In this document: in pieces, positions 24,341 through 34,807 of the stretch
How positions within the stretch are numbered: position 1 is the stretch's first letter
How the letters are laid out: each line of letters opens with the position of its first letter
NCBI RefSeq assembly: GCF_016862175.1
Contig: NZ_BOML01000014.1
Location: 1 to 64,000 of the forward strand
Length of the DNA stretch: 64,000 nucleotides
Origin: Paractinoplanes durhamensis
Lineage (GTDB): Bacteria; Actinomycetota; Actinomycetes; Mycobacteriales; Micromonosporaceae
Direction: 5' to 3'
The notes under the pieces: model-generated
Database searches by the model: none
Seen by the model: only the letters and a program-made list of their open reading frames with translations
What the model was told of the DNA's origin: nothing
Translations under genes and position numbers: made by a program

Positions 24341-24846
24341 GACCGCACCAACGGCACGCGGGCCCGGGACGCCGCCTGGTCGCGCATCCGCAGCAGCGGG
24401 ATGCCGACGCCGTACGTCACGAAGTGGCCGGCCGGCGTGATCTCCACGACCGCGAACTCGGCGCGCCGCTCCGGCGGAGCGAGGCGGGCCAGCTCCGGCC
24501 GATCGGCCAGCGCGCTGCCCGGATGCACGGCTGCGACCGCGGGAAAACTCACCGTGGCCGGCGGGATGTGCACCAGCAGCGACATGACACCGCCCCGCCG
24601 GATCGGCACGGTCACCGCCACCGAACCGTTGGCGGCGATGTGCCGTGCCTTCCAGCTGTCCTTGGCGACCACCACGTACATCCGCCCGCCGGACATCGTG
24701 TAGACGACGCCGCTGGACCGTGGCTCACCGCCCGGCGTGACGTGGCTGAGCACGGCGAACGACGCGTGCGACAGCGCGTGCCAGACTTCCTCGACGGTCA
24801 GTTGCCGCACCACACCACGGCCGGCCGGATGGCTGGAGTTCGACAT
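24337..24846 (-). CDS. Pyridoxamine-5'-phosphate oxidase-like flavin-binding protein
   Basis: A 169-residue split-barrel protein: 'LTVEEVWHALSHASFAVLSHVTPGGEPRSSGVVYTMSGGRMYVVVAKDSWKARHIAANGSVAVTVPIRRG' is the typical PNPOx-like half, which binds FMN, F420 or haem. It could be a reductase using either cofactor. First gene of a coupled pair with the SRPBCC protein. A hairpin terminator of the upstream USP gene ends about 80 bp before it. Confidence 0.85.
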   Translation of the reverse strand: MSNSSHPAGRGVVRQLTVEEVWHALSHASFAVLSHVTPGGEPRSSGVVYTMSGGRMYVVVAKDSWKARHIAANGSVAVTVPIRRGGVMSLLVHIPPATVSFPAVAAVHPGSALADRPELARLAPPERRAEFAVVEITPAGHFVTYGVGIPLLRMRDQAASRARVPLVRS

Positions 24847-24925
24847 GGTCGCCCTCTCCGCCCACAGAAACCACCGCCTATCACCGCGGCGCCCTGGGGC
24901 TCGTCATTACGGGGACGGAAGAACG

Positions 24926-24956
24926 GGTCCGGGCCCGCCCGCAGCGGGCCCGGACC
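24926..24956 (-). terminator. Terminator after USP gene
   Basis: Perfect 13-bp stem (GGTCCGGGCCCGC and complement) with a CCGCA loop, 12 nt beyond the stop of the minus-strand USP gene. Confidence 0.8.
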
Positions 24957-24967
24957 GCTCCGGGGAA

Positions 24968-25849
24968 TCAGCTCCGGTGGTCCGACGGGTGCCGGACGAT
25001 GTAGACCGGGCACTCGGCGTGGTGCAGCAGTTGCAGGCCGGTGGAGCCGAGCAGCGTGCCGGTGATCATGCCGCGGCCGCGGCTGCCGACGATCACGAGC
25101 TGGGCCTTGGCGGACGCCGCGACCAGCTCGGACGCGATGCTCTCGTGGGTGAGGACCACCTCGACCGGCACCAGCGGGTATTTGTCGCGCCACGGCGCCA
25201 GCTGCTCGGTGAGCCGGGCCTGTTCCTCTTCGTCCATCGCCGGCGCCGGAACGTCGACGGCGGCGAGCCCGCTGACCCACAGCGGAACCGGCGGCAGGTA
25301 GGCGTGCACCACCCGCAGCGCGCTCCCCCGCCCGGCGGCCAGATCGAACGCCGTCGCCAGCACCGTCTCGGCGGCCGGCGAGTCGTCGACACCGACGACG
25401 ATCGGCCCGGCGGCCTCGGCACCGCGCCCGCGGATCACGACCACCGAGCACTTGGCGTGGGTGGCCACCCGCTGGCTGACCGAGCCGAGCAGCAGACTTC
25501 CGAACCCGCCGCGCCCGCGGCTGCCCAGCACCACCAGCTCGGCCGACTCACTGTCGGCCAGCAGCCGCGGCGCCGGGCTGCCGACCACCGGGTCACCTTC
25601 GACCTGCAGGTCGCGGTCCACCGAGTGCGCCTCGTAGACGGCGTTGGCGGTGATCCCCTCGGCCATCTTGCGGGCCGCGTCGAGGTAGTCGTTACTCATG
25701 TCGTAGCGGGCCTCGCGCCACTCCCAGTCGAAGGCGTGGGTGACCCGAAGCGGCAGTCCGAGCCGGCGCGCCTCGCGCGCGGCCCACCGCACCGCCGCCT
25801 TGCTGTGGTCGGTGCCGTCGGCGCCGACGATGACCGGATTGACTCTCAT
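24968..25849 (-). CDS. Universal stress protein, two USP domains
   Basis: A 293-residue tandem-USP protein. Domain 1: 'NPVIVGADGTDHSKAAVRWAAREA' to 'LVVLGSRGRGGFGSLLLGSVSQRVATHAKCSVVVI'. Domain 2: 'PIVVGVDDSPAAETVLATAFDLAA' to 'LVIVGSRGRGMITGTLLGSTGLQLLHHAECPVYIV'. Both ATP-binding signatures are intact. AGGAG ribosome site 6 nt before the ATG. A DosR-like box lies about 80 bp upstream, inside the end of the acyltransferase gene. Confidence 0.93.
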   Translation of the reverse strand: MRVNPVIVGADGTDHSKAAVRWAAREARRLGLPLRVTHAFDWEWREARYDMSNDYLDAARKMAEGITANAVYEAHSVDRDLQVEGDPVVGSPAPRLLADSESAELVVLGSRGRGGFGSLLLGSVSQRVATHAKCSVVVIRGRGAEAAGPIVVGVDDSPAAETVLATAFDLAAGRGSALRVVHAYLPPVPLWVSGLAAVDVPAPAMDEEEQARLTEQLAPWRDKYPLVPVEVVLTHESIASELVAASAKAQLVIVGSRGRGMITGTLLGSTGLQLLHHAECPVYIVRHPSDHRS

Positions 25850-25918
25850 GACCCGCTCCTTTGCGTCTCCCTTGAGCCTTCGCCGACGTGCCGGAAGGCG
25901 GCAGGGCGCAGAGTCCCG

Positions 25919-27172
25919 TCAGGACGGACCTTTGGTCCCGAGAAGGTCGCCCAGCAGCACACCGAGCCGGTCGAGGTCCGGGCACCGATCAGGGTCGGCG
26001 ACGACGGTGACGACAAGTTCGCCACCATAGGAGAGCGCAACGAAGGTGACGGTCAGATTGGTCGACCCACCCACCGACATCGGCATCATCCCGCGCACCC
26101 GGACACCGCCGACCGACACGGCATCCACCGGCCCGCGAACGTTGCTGACGAGCGTGTGCATCCGCCGCTGCCGCCGCATGTACCAGCGATAACCCCCAGC
26201 AGCGGCAAACCCCCGAAACCATTTCCCGAGTACGGCGACAGGCGGCGGCCCGTCCGCATCAGCACGCCGCCGCCGAACTTCGCCCGCGACCCGCGAGATC
26301 CGATCAGCCCCGGCCGGCACCGCCACCACCAGCGGACTACCGGCATTCCCGGCCGTGCCACCGTCCGTCCGCGCCACCCCGACCGGAACCGCGATCGACA
26401 CCGCCCCGACCGTCTCGCCCCGCTCACCGAGCAGCCCCCGCAGCGCATCGGCCACCACCACGAGCAGAACGGTGTTGACGCCGGCCCCGTGCCGATGCGC
26501 GACCACCCGCAACGCATCCAGCGGAATCCGGACCACGACCGCCCGGCGCCGCCCACCGGTGGGCGCCAGCAGCGAGGAAGGCGCGACCCGCGCGACCCGG
26601 CTCGCCCGCATAGCGGCCCGCAGCCGACCGATCCGCCGCGGCGCACCTCCCCCGGCCGGCCCGAAAGTGCCGGCCGCCGACTCGACGGTGCGCCCCACCG
26701 GAACATCGGCACCGTCGACGAGGCGAGCGAGGGCGGCCAGACCACCCATGCCGTCGCTGAGCGCGTGGTGAGCGACCAGGACCAGCGCCGATCCGCCGCC
26801 AGAGATGCCGGTGAGCAGCACGGCCCGCCAGAGCGGCCGGTCCCGCGGCAGGGGAGCAAGCAGATACGGCATCGCCGCGTCGAGCAGCGCCCGCTCGTCA
26901 CCGGGCGACGGACATGCGGCCGTGCTGAGGTGCCGCCGCACGTCGAACCCGGTGTCGCCGGCCCACACCGCCGGTCCACCCCCGAACCGCGGACGGACCA
27001 ACCGCTGCCGCAGCCGGGGCACCCCCGCGGTCCGCGCGGCGAGCAGATCCGCGCACGCCTCGACGGTGAGCCCCGGTTCCAGCACGAGCACCACGCCCAG
27101 CTGTTCCGGAACCGGCCCCCGATCGATCGCGAGAAAGGCCAGGTCAGCATCCCCGGCCCGGTCCACGCTCAT
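25919..27172 (-). CDS. Wax ester synthase/diacylglycerol acyltransferase (WS/DGAT)
   Basis: A 417-residue acyltransferase that should esterify diacylglycerol or fatty alcohols with acyl-CoA to make storage lipid. The catalytic motif HHxxxDG is present (His135-His136-Ala-Leu-Ser-Asp140-Gly141, followed by MGG). The family's 'NVRGP' segment and 'SYGG' near the C-terminus are visible. Homologue class of mycobacterial Tgs1, a DosR target. Start at 27172 is supported by GGGAGGC. A DosR-like box lies 38 bp upstream. Slightly short compared with the usual 440-470 residues. Confidence 0.9.
   Translation of the reverse strand: MSVDRAGDADLAFLAIDRGPVPEQLGVVLVLEPGLTVEACADLLAARTAGVPRLRQRLVRPRFGGGPAVWAGDTGFDVRRHLSTAACPSPGDERALLDAAMPYLLAPLPRDRPLWRAVLLTGISGGGSALVLVAHHALSDGMGGLAALARLVDGADVPVGRTVESAAGTFGPAGGGAPRRIGRLRAAMRASRVARVAPSSLLAPTGGRRRAVVVRIPLDALRVVAHRHGAGVNTVLLVVVADALRGLLGERGETVGAVSIAVPVGVARTDGGTAGNAGSPLVVAVPAGADRISRVAGEVRRRRADADGPPPVAVLGKWFRGFAAAGGYRWYMRRQRRMHTLVSNVRGPVDAVSVGGVRVRGMMPMSVGGSTNLTVTFVALSYGGELVVTVVADPDRCPDLDRLGVLLGDLLGTKGPS
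25926..25939 (-). promoter_or_regulatory. DosR-like box upstream of USP gene, inside the acyltransferase 3' end
   Basis: GGACCTTTGGTCCC shares the GGRCCTTTGGTCC core with the box at 20782-20795. It overlaps the last codons of the acyltransferase gene, which may explain the unusual placement of the promoter. Confidence 0.5.
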
Positions 27173-27209
27173 GCCTCCCAGCCTCGGCCCGGCCGCCCCG
27201 GCCGGAACA

Positions 27210-27223
27210 GGGCCGTCCGGCCC
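27210..27223 (-). promoter_or_regulatory. DosR-like box upstream of WS/DGAT
   Basis: GGGCCGTCCGGCCC keeps the GGG-N-C...G-N-CCC frame of the DosR box and is itself nearly symmetric. It is centred about 45 bp before the start codon. In this G+C-rich DNA such a match can arise by chance. Confidence 0.35.
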
Positions 27224-27293
27224 GCGCCGACGAGGGAGCCCGCACCAAAGAGGGAGAGCCGTGGCCCGAGAGGGTGATTCCGGCAGGTCAGCC

Positions 27294-27545
27294 TTCTGCG
27301 GCCAGTGGCCCGCAGCTACTTTCGAGGTGCTGGGTCGAGTCTGCAGCCCGAGCCCGAGAAGGAGCCCGAACCACCCAGGTCCGAGCCTCCGATCAGGAGA
27401 GACTCTCAGCTCTGGATCGTTGTCAGCACCGCGAGCGCCGTCGTTCGCTCGGCCGTGACCGGCGGTGTCAGCACGTGTCGGCATGCGAGAAACAGCTGAA
27501 AAGCGCGAACCTCCGGGTGCGACTCCCGTCGCCCCGGAGTTTTCG
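27294..27545 (+). ncRNA. Candidate small RNA in the WS/DGAT-SnoaL gap
   Basis: A 486-bp gap (27173-27658) has no convincing gene. It does have, on the plus strand, a possible promoter (TTCTGC at 27294, 17-nt spacer, TACTTT at 27317) and about 210 nt later a strong terminator hairpin with TTTT. A transcript of about 215 nt would carry no protein. Alternatively the hairpin is an attenuator in the leader of the SnoaL-like gene. Confidence 0.35.
27511..27543 (+). terminator. Intrinsic terminator without an upstream plus-strand gene
   Basis: CTCCGGG-T-GCGAC and GTCGC-CCCGGAG pair over 12 bp with a TCCC loop and one bulged T, followed by TTTTCG. No protein-coding gene on the plus strand precedes it. 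Confidence 0.75.
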
Positions 27546-27658
27546 TCTCCCCGGCCCGGCGCCGAAAGCTTCCCTGGCCGGCCCCCGAATTCGGATGCGC
27601 GAAGACCGGCAGGGTGAGATGCTGCGGCCTCAACTCGGGGGACGAAGGGCAATACATC

Positions 27659-28024
27659 GTGGATTTCGCAACGGCGGTCGACCGGCATCTGGCCGCTGTC
27701 ACCGATCGTGACCTGGACACCTATCTGAAAACCGTGCACGAGGACGTGTCACTGGTGCTGCTCGACGGCCGGCTGGTCGAGGGCCGCACGGCGGTCGGCG
27801 ACCTGCACCGCGACTGGTTCAGCGACCCGGACTGGAGCTGGCACCTGACCCAGCTGCGGAGCAGCGAACAGGGCGACACCGGCATTGCGCTGTTCGCCGT
27901 CGACTACGACGACGTCGACGCGAACGGCAAGCCCTACACCTCGCGCTACCTGCTCGGCCTGACGTTCGCCCGGTGCGGGGGCGACTGGCTTCTGATCCAC
28001 GACCAGAACACCCCCACACCCTGA
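27659..28024 (+). CDS. SnoaL-like NTF2-fold protein
   Basis: A 121-residue alpha+beta-barrel protein: 'VDFATAVDRHLAAVTDRDLDTYLKTVHEDVSLVLLDGRLVEGRTAVGDLHRDWFSDPDW' and 'SRYLLGLTFARCGGDWLLIHDQNTP' are typical of SnoaL/DUF4440-like small enzymes or binding proteins. I favour the GTG at 27659 (AAGGG about 10 nt upstream); an ATG at 27614 would add 15 residues unlike the family. Function unknown. Convergent with the PhnB-like gene, 8 bp apart. Confidence 0.75.
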   Translation: MDFATAVDRHLAAVTDRDLDTYLKTVHEDVSLVLLDGRLVEGRTAVGDLHRDWFSDPDWSWHLTQLRSSEQGDTGIALFAVDYDDVDANGKPYTSRYLLGLTFARCGGDWLLIHDQNTPTP

Positions 28025-28032
28025 GCCGTGGA

Positions 28033-28446
28033 TTACTGCGGGGCGACCACGTCGACCATCCAGGGGATGCCGAACCTGTCGATCAGCTGGCCGTAGAGGT
28101 CGCCCCACATCTGCTTCTCGAAGGGCATGGTGACGGTGCCGCCGTCGGCGAGCTTCTCCCACGCCTCTTCGAGGCCCTCGCCCGGGTCGCCGCTGAGGCT
28201 CACCGTCATCGCGTCGCCGGCCTTGGCGGTGCCCATGCCGGGCGCGGTGTCGGAGGCGAACAGGATGTAGCCCTGGGGGGTCTTGAGGGCCGCGTGCATG
28301 ACCTTGTCGGCGAGCGCCGGGTCGGGCGCGCCGAAGTCACCGAACGTGTTGATGGTCAGGTCGCCGCCGAAGACCGACCGGTAGAACTCCATCGCCTCGC
28401 GGGCGTTTCCGTTGAAGGTCAGGTAGGGGTTGAGCTGGGACGCCAT
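28033..28446 (-). CDS. PhnB-like VOC (glyoxalase) family protein
   Basis: A 137-residue protein of the PhnB/3-demethylubiquinone-methyltransferase-like VOC group: 'LNPYLTFNGNAREAMEFYRSVFGG', 'HAALKTPQGYILFASD', 'ISLSG'-like segment 'TVSLSGDPGEGLEEAWEKLADGGTVTMPFEKQMWGDLYGQLIDRFGIPWMV'. Substrate unknown. AAAGGAG ribosome site 6 nt before the ATG. Upstream is the terminator of the PPDK gene, so it has its own promoter. Confidence 0.88.
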   Translation of the reverse strand: MASQLNPYLTFNGNAREAMEFYRSVFGGDLTINTFGDFGAPDPALADKVMHAALKTPQGYILFASDTAPGMGTAKAGDAMTVSLSGDPGEGLEEAWEKLADGGTVTMPFEKQMWGDLYGQLIDRFGIPWMVDVVAPQ

Positions 28447-28509
28447 CGCAGACTCCTTTGGCTGTGTCGAGCTGTCACGCCGACGCTAGCCCCACCCACC
28501 GACAAAATT

Positions 28510-28543
28510 GAGCCCTCCGGGGAGAACATCCCCCGGAGGGCTC
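28510..28543 (-). terminator. Rho-independent terminator of ppdK
   Basis: Perfect 13-bp stem (GAGCCCTCCGGGG and complement, 8-nt loop) followed on the minus strand by CAATTTTG. Confidence 0.88.
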
Positions 28544-28557
28544 GGGTCAGCAATCCG

Positions 28558-31239
<2,682 letters not shown>

Positions 31240-31415
31240 GCCAGCCACCTCCGGTTTCGATTCCGCGGCTGAACTGGTTTCTGCCCCGAGATTCGTAAGG
31301 CTAAGCAGACATTGGCCGAATAGTTAACCTGTAGGTGGGGTTTTCCACAGGCCTGCGCCGCTCCATGTTCGGGAAGCGCTCTCTTCGCGCAGTTCCGCGC
31401 AAACGGAACCCCGGG

Positions 31416-31421
31416 TAACCT
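31416..31421 (+). promoter_or_regulatory. -10 hexamer of ImmA/IrrE gene (leaderless)
   Basis: TAACCT followed by 7 nt and ATG at 31429. No ribosome site. Confidence 0.5.
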
Positions 31422-31428
31422 GGCGGCG

Positions 31429-31899
31429 ATGAAGGGTTTGCGGCAGCGGAGCGAACAGCGCCTGCGAGGCATCCGGGTCCCCGTGCCCTTCGACCTCGAT
31501 GCATTCTGCGGCGAGGTGGCCGCCCGCCGCGGGCGCCCGCTGATCCGCCGGCCGGTCCCCGGGCTGAGCGCCGAGGCACCCTGCGGGCTGTGGATCGCCA
31601 CCGATCAGGCCGACCACGTCTTCTACGATCCGGGCACGTCGCCGCTGCACGCCGAGCACATCGTGCTGCACGAGCTCGCGCACATCCTGAGCGGTCATAC
31701 CGGCATCAACGGCTCGGCCGCCCAGCTCTTCCCCGACATCGACCCGGCCACCGTGCGCCGGGTGCTGGGCCGGGTCAACTACACCACCGCCCAGGAGCGG
31801 GAGGCCGAGATGATGGCCTCGCTGATCCGCGGCCGCCCGTCGCCGCGCCCGCACACCACCCTCGCCCGGGTCGCCGACGCCTTCGGCTTCGTCGAGTAA
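31429..31899 (+). CDS. ImmA/IrrE-type zinc peptidase
   Basis: A 156-residue protein with the ImmA/IrrE metallopeptidase core: HELAH at residues 81-85 (preceded by 'AEHIVL') and a downstream 'EREAEMMAS' supplying the third ligand. Such peptidases cleave or inactivate XRE-type repressors. Here the MAB_1171c-like membrane protein starts 3 bp after the stop, and an XRE gene faces it beyond that. Leaderless start: TAACCT 7 nt before the ATG. The likely target is the XRE protein of the same cassette (inference). Confidence 0.85.
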   Translation: MKGLRQRSEQRLRGIRVPVPFDLDAFCGEVAARRGRPLIRRPVPGLSAEAPCGLWIATDQADHVFYDPGTSPLHAEHIVLHELAHILSGHTGINGSAAQLFPDIDPATVRRVLGRVNYTTAQEREAEMMASLIRGRPSPRPHTTLARVADAFGFVE

Positions 31900-31902
31900 G
31901 CA

Positions 31903-32979
31903 ATGATCCTGAGCGTCACGCTGCTCGGCCTGCTCTGGGGCGTGGTGGTGGCGCGGGTGCCGACCCTCTGGCGCGATCCCCGGCAGCGCGCGTTCTGGGC
32001 GGTCGTCGTCCTCCTCGCCCTGATCAAGACGGTCGTGCTGCTGCCGCACCCGGCGATCCTGCCCAACCTGCTCGGCGTGCTCACGGCGTACTTCCTGCTG
32101 CGTTTTCTGTCGTTGCTGACCGGCCGGGGCACCCAGCGGTGGCATCTCGCGCTGACCGCCGCCGTGCTCGCCGCGCTGCTCGTGCTGGCGGCACTGACCG
32201 ACGACGTCACGCTGACCGGGGACCTGTCGGCGCTGACCGTCGCGTACTGGATCGTGCTCGAAGGTTTTCTGGGCGCGGTGCTGGTCACCACGGCCCGGAT
32301 GTTCTGGGCGGTCGCCCCGGACGCCCCGGCCGGTCTCCCCCGCCTCGGGCTGCGCGCGATCGCCACCGGCTGCGCGCTGGTCGCGCTCTACGCGGCGATC
32401 AAGACCGGGCTGATCGTCGCGCGCGGCACCGGGCTCGCGCACATCGACTTCGCCGAGTTCAAGCGGTACGCGATGCACCTGCAGGGCGGCGGCATCCTGA
32501 TCGCGGTGGCCGGGGCGTGCGTGCCGGCCGCCCGCCGGTCCCGGGACATCATCGGCGCATACTGGTCGCTGCTCGTGCTGCGGCCGCTCTGGAAGGCGAT
32601 GCGGGACGCGTTCCCCGAGGTCATTCTCTTCTCGCCGCGCCGGGCGGTGTTCGAGCTGGCCGGCGTCGACGACGTGCAGCTGCGCCTCTACCGGCGGGTG
32701 ATCGAGATCCGGGACGGGATGCTGGCGCTGCGCCCCTACCTGCCGGAGACGCCGCCGCACTCGCCGGACCCGGCCGACGCCGAGGCGGCGGCGATCGTGC
32801 AGGCGCTGCGCCGCCGCGCCGACGGGCTGGCGGCGGCCGAGCACCCGGCCGCCTTCGCCGGGGTGGGGCCGGAGATGGCGGACGAGGTGGCCTGGCTGAG
32901 CCGGGTGAGCCGCGCCTACCGGCACGGGCCGGTCACGGCCGCTGCTCGGACTCCCAGACCTTCCGGATCAGCTCGCTGA
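31903..32979 (+). CDS. MAB_1171c-type membrane protein
   Basis: A 358-residue protein with about seven N-terminal hydrophobic helices (about 1-215) and a soluble helical C-terminus. The join 'WSLLVLRPLWKAMRDAFPEVIL' and the following 'LRLYRRVIEIRDGMLALRPYLP' are the hallmark of the actinobacterial MAB_1171c group, annotated as putative transporters without experimental proof. Located 3 bp after the ImmA/IrrE gene, surely co-transcribed. Its last 47 bp overlap the convergent XRE gene. Confidence 0.8.
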   Translation: MILSVTLLGLLWGVVVARVPTLWRDPRQRAFWAVVVLLALIKTVVLLPHPAILPNLLGVLTAYFLLRFLSLLTGRGTQRWHLALTAAVLAALLVLAALTDDVTLTGDLSALTVAYWIVLEGFLGAVLVTTARMFWAVAPDAPAGLPRLGLRAIATGCALVALYAAIKTGLIVARGTGLAHIDFAEFKRYAMHLQGGGILIAVAGACVPAARRSRDIIGAYWSLLVLRPLWKAMRDAFPEVILFSPRRAVFELAGVDDVQLRLYRRVIEIRDGMLALRPYLPETPPHSPDPADAEAAAIVQALRRRADGLAAAEHPAAFAGVGPEMADEVAWLSRVSRAYRHGPVTAAARTPRPSGSAR

Positions 32980-33337
32980 TCGTCTCCCGGCCGCGCGGTG
33001 ACACGTCGGCCGCGCGCAGCGCGATCTCGGTGACGCCGGCGTCGCGGATGGTGCGCAGCAGCTCGAGCTGGGCGTCGACCCGGCGGGTCTGCTCGTCGTC
33101 CAGGAAATAGGCGACCGGGACACCGAAGTAGGTGGCCAGGGCGGTCAGGTGCGCGACCGTCGGGTTGTCCCGCCGGCCGGTGCGCAGCTGCCAGATGTAG
33201 GTGTGTGAGATCGGCACACCCTGCTGCGCGCGGATGGCCTCGGAAACCGCCATGTAGCTCGGCTCCGCCTGGCCCGCGGCGCGGACCTGGCGGAACAGGT
33301 GATCGAGCTTTTCGGCGATGGAGAAGGCGCCCATCAC
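32933..33337 (-). CDS. XRE-family transcriptional regulator
   Basis: A 134-residue helix-turn-helix protein. The XRE domain spans about 8-80 ('AEKLDHLFRQVRAAGQAEPSYMAVSEAIRAQQGVPISHTYIWQLRTGRRDNPTVAHLTALATYFGVPVAYFLDDE') and is followed by a short helical region. 'ISHTYIWQLRTGRRDNPT' is typical of XRE regulators paired with ImmA/IrrE proteins in actinobacteria. GGGAGG ribosome site. Probably controls itself and the P450/peptidase cassette through the repeats in the 33338-33521 gap. Overlaps the MAB_1171c gene by 47 bp. Confidence 0.88.
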   Translation of the reverse strand: MMGAFSIAEKLDHLFRQVRAAGQAEPSYMAVSEAIRAQQGVPISHTYIWQLRTGRRDNPTVAHLTALATYFGVPVAYFLDDEQTRRVDAQLELLRTIRDAGVTEIALRAADVSPRGRETISELIRKVWESEQRP

Positions 33338-33377
33338 GCCCTCCTCCCGGTGATATTCGAAAAAGGTGGTTCATTGT

Positions 33378-33439
33378 GACGCCCATGAGCAGGAACGCGC
33401 GACCCCGCGTTCATGCACATCCCCCGATGTAGGGCGTCA
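33378..33439. promoter_or_regulatory. Inverted pair of TGACGCCC elements in XRE/P450 promoter gap
   Basis: TGACGCCC at 33378-33385 and its complement GGGCGTCA at 33432-33439, with 46 bp between, lie in the divergent gap. In context the arms read WTGTGACGCCC and TTATGACGCCC. They are candidate binding sites of the XRE protein. Confidence 0.4.
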
Positions 33440-33460
33440 TAAACTGTGGTTGATGAGACC

Positions 33461-33498
33461 GGGTTGAGCCTATGGGAAGCGTTCTCCCGGCTCAACCC
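33461..33498 (+). promoter_or_regulatory. Stem-loop 5' to the P450 promoter
   Basis: GGGTTGAGCC (33461-33470) and GGCTCAACCC (33489-33498) pair perfectly, with an inner GGGA/TCCC stem. It ends 10 nt before the -10 hexamer, where an operator over the -35 region would lie. Confidence 0.5.
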
Positions 33499-33508
33499 CC
33501 CTTCTGGG

Positions 33509-33514
33509 TAAGCT
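33509..33514 (+). promoter_or_regulatory. -10 hexamer of P450 gene (leaderless)
   Basis: TAAGCT followed by 7 nt and the GTG at 33522. Confidence 0.5.
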
Positions 33515-33521
33515 CGGCCAG

Positions 33522-34730
33522 GTGGTGGACATTGTGGATGGACCTGAGGTCTCTGCCCTGCTCGGTGAGCTGACCACGCTGGTCGGCCGCGACGATCCGT
33601 ACCCTCGATACCGGCGCCTGCGGGAGATCTCCCCGGTGGTCCGCGCCGACGACAATGCCCTGGTGGTGACCAGGCACGCGGACTGCGCGGCGGTGGCCCG
33701 GGACGCCCGGCTGGGGCACATGCCGTCGAACATGCTGGCCTTCCTCGGCCTGCCCGACTGGGAGCAGCACCCGGCCCTGCATCTGCTGTTCACCAGCATC
33801 CTGGCGATCAACCCGCCCGATCACACCCGGCTGCGGCGGCTCGTCAGCTCAGCTTTCACGCCCCGCCGGGTCGTCGCGCTGCGGCCGGCCATCGAGCGGA
33901 TGGTCGACGATCTGCTCGACCGGGTGGACGGCGAGGCCGACTTCATCGAGGCGTTCGCCTTCCCGCTGCCGGTGAACGTGATCGGCGAGCTGCTCGGGGT
34001 GCCGGAGCCGGACCGCGCCCAGTTCCAGACCCTGGTGCGGGACTGGTCGCAGCTGCTCGACACGATCACGCCGGAGGTGATCGCGAAGGCCGACCCGGCC
34101 GCCGAGACGATGCGCGCCTACCTGGCCGGCCTGGCCGCCGAGCGTCGCAAGAATCCGCAGGACGACCTGCTCAGCGCGCTGGTCGCGGCCGAGGAGGAGG
34201 GCGACCGGCTGACCGAGGACGAGCTGCTGACGATGGCGGCGCTGCTGTTCGGGGCCGGTTTCGAGACCACCACCAACCTCCTGGCGAACGGCCTGGTCGC
34301 GCTGCTCGGCAACCCCGGCCAGGTCCCTGCACTGCTCGCCGACCCGGTCGCCGCGGCCGAGGAGCTGCTGCGGTTCGACTCACCGGTGCAGCTGATCGCC
34401 CGGGTGGCGTGGGAGGAGACCACGATCGGCGGGGTGCGGCTGGAGCCGGGTGACCGGGTGGTCGCCTACCTGGGGGCCGGCAACCGCGATCCGGAACGCT
34501 TCGACCAGCCGGAACGGCTCGATCTGTCCAGGAAGGACAACGCTCCGCTGTCCTTCGGCGGCGGCATCCACTACTGCCTCGGCGCGCCGCTGGCGCGGCT
34601 GGAGGCCCAGGTGGCTTTTCCGGCGGTCATGTCCCGCTTCCCTGGTGTACGCCTGGATGGTGCGCCGGAGAGGCGGAACAGCCTCACGATCCGGGGCTAC
34701 AACAGTCTGCCCGTGCACATGGGCAAATAA
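33522..34730 (+). CDS. Cytochrome P450 (class I, bacterial)
   Basis: A 402-residue soluble haem monooxygenase. I-helix oxygen-binding motif 'GAGFETT' (about 246-252), K-helix ExxR in 'AAEELLRFDSPVQ', and the haem loop 'FGGGIHYCLGAPLARLE' with Cys352 as thiolate ligand are all intact. Substrate cannot be predicted; bacterial P450s of this shape hydroxylate terpenes, macrolides or xenobiotics. No ferredoxin gene is adjacent. Likely regulated with the divergent XRE gene. GTG start set by the leaderless promoter. Confidence 0.93.
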   Translation: MVDIVDGPEVSALLGELTTLVGRDDPYPRYRRLREISPVVRADDNALVVTRHADCAAVARDARLGHMPSNMLAFLGLPDWEQHPALHLLFTSILAINPPDHTRLRRLVSSAFTPRRVVALRPAIERMVDDLLDRVDGEADFIEAFAFPLPVNVIGELLGVPEPDRAQFQTLVRDWSQLLDTITPEVIAKADPAAETMRAYLAGLAAERRKNPQDDLLSALVAAEEEGDRLTEDELLTMAALLFGAGFETTTNLLANGLVALLGNPGQVPALLADPVAAAEELLRFDSPVQLIARVAWEETTIGGVRLEPGDRVVAYLGAGNRDPERFDQPERLDLSRKDNAPLSFGGGIHYCLGAPLARLEAQVAFPAVMSRFPGVRLDGAPERRNSLTIRGYNSLPVHMGK

Positions 34731-34807
34731 GGGCGCCGCTGCGAATTCCACGGGGGAAGAACTCGCAACGGCGCATGCCGAACATTAGACGAACGCACGG
34801 CGGCTGT

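Noticed and set aside
27511-27539. tRNA-like 3' half (GGGTGCGACTCCC)
   Set aside because: No acceptor, anticodon or D arm can be folded around it; the segment pairs as one hairpin followed by TTTT, i.e. a terminator.
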